From: Candidatus Omnitrophota bacterium
GTDB taxonomy: Bacteria; Omnitrophota; Gorgyraeia; Gygaellales; Profunditerraquicolaceae
DNA length: 14,027 bases
Direction: 5' to 3'
Assembly: GCA_028713875.1 (NCBI GenBank)
Contig: JAQTNM010000018.1
Location: 1 to 14,027 of the forward strand
Under the pieces are notes generated by a model. That model worked only from the letters and a program-made list of their open reading frames with translations, did no database searches and was not told the DNA's origin. Positions within the stretch are counted from its first letter, which is position 1, and each line of letters opens with the position of its first letter. Position numbers and translations under genes: made by a program. Shown here one piece after another: positions 13,754-14,027 of the stretch.

Positions 13754-14027
13754 TTACCTGCCTGATAAAAGCCGGTCGCCTAAAGGATGGGGCAGGCCGG
13801 CAGCGATGATCTTTTCTCTCGCGGAACGGACATCATATTTGATTCTTTTAATCTGCACTTCTTTTTTCTGCGTATCGTATATGCAGTATGCGGCAGCTGG
13901 GTTGCCGTCCCTGGGCTGGCCTACACTGCCGACATTGACGGTATACCGCTTGTCTTTTTCAACCGCCAGCGTATCTCTCCTCTGGTAAGAGATGCGTTTA
14001 TTTTTATCCAGAATAAAGAATCCTGGC
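13754..14027 (-). CDS. Calcineurin-like metallophosphoesterase, C-terminal fragment (5' end cut by window)
   Basis: The last 90 codons of a gene running in from the right edge, ending at TAA 13754-13756. The readable protein includes NVGSVGQPRDGNPAAAY followed by KYDV and a closing GLPHPLGDRLLSGR. GSVGQPRDGNP is the hallmark C-terminal loop of the YfcE/MJ0936-type metallophosphoesterases, though the upstream metal-binding GDxHG and GHTH motifs lie outside the window. Such enzymes hydrolyse phosphodiesters or phosphomonoesters; the substrate here is unknown. Only 2 bp separate it from ligA, so both are likely on one transcript. Confidence 0.85.
   Translation of the reverse strand, partial: PGFFILDKNKRISYQRRDTLAVEKDKRYTVNVGSVGQPRDGNPAAAYCIYDTQKKEVQIKRIKYDVRSAREKIIAAGLPHPLGDRLLSGR

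Noticed and set aside
13452..13988. Plus-strand open frame of 178 codons at the right edge
   Set aside because: Antisense to the start of ligA and the end of the phosphoesterase gene, both with clear family motifs.

Overview
The window is 14 kb of compact bacterial chromosome in which every gene I can support lies on the minus strand, so transcription runs from high to low coordinates. Fifteen protein genes are visible; those at both window edges are cut. Overlaps and gaps of a few bases are the rule. The murein genes and a MurE with the DNPR motif point to a cell with meso-diaminopimelate peptidoglycan, and a lipobox protein points to lipoprotein export. The style of the proteins and the short palindromic intergenic repeats remind me of uncultured candidate-phylum (Omnitrophota/PVC-like) genomes. 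That taxon is a guess which the sequence alone does not prove.

In transcription order, the first block (14027 to about 6870) is a housekeeping run: the C-terminus of a calcineurin-like phosphoesterase, NAD-dependent DNA ligase (ligA), a small lipoprotein, a glyoxalase-II-like metallo-beta-lactamase-fold hydrolase, a XerC/D tyrosine recombinase, a CCA/poly(A)-type tRNA nucleotidyltransferase, a YlxP/DUF503 protein, rbfA and a DHH/DHHA1 phosphoesterase (nrnA). The last three are the familiar DUF503-rbfA-nrnA part of the nusA-infB-rbfA-truB-ribF neighbourhood.

The second block (about 5916-6869) is the anomalous one. In the classic order truB lies between nrnA and ribF. Here that slot holds a visibly AT-rich gene of unrecognised function, with a different terminal-inverted-repeat, hairpin-rich element on each side (5932-6111 and 6649-6878). 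The outer repeat of the second element forms the last two sense codons and the stop codon of nrnA.

The third block (5915 to 1) is ribF followed by the start of a division and cell wall (dcw) cluster: mraZ, rsmH, ftsL-like, an FtsI/PBP transpeptidase and murE, the last truncated by the window edge. A near-consensus sigma-70-type promoter (TTGACA, 17 bp, TATACT) precedes mraZ. Three head-to-tail 10-bp repeats between that promoter and the mraZ start look like the MraZ autoregulatory operator. The dcw genes are probably transcribed from there as one unit, with translational coupling at overlapping starts and stops.

I saw no rRNA, tRNA, CRISPR array, transposase gene or convincing rho-independent terminator.
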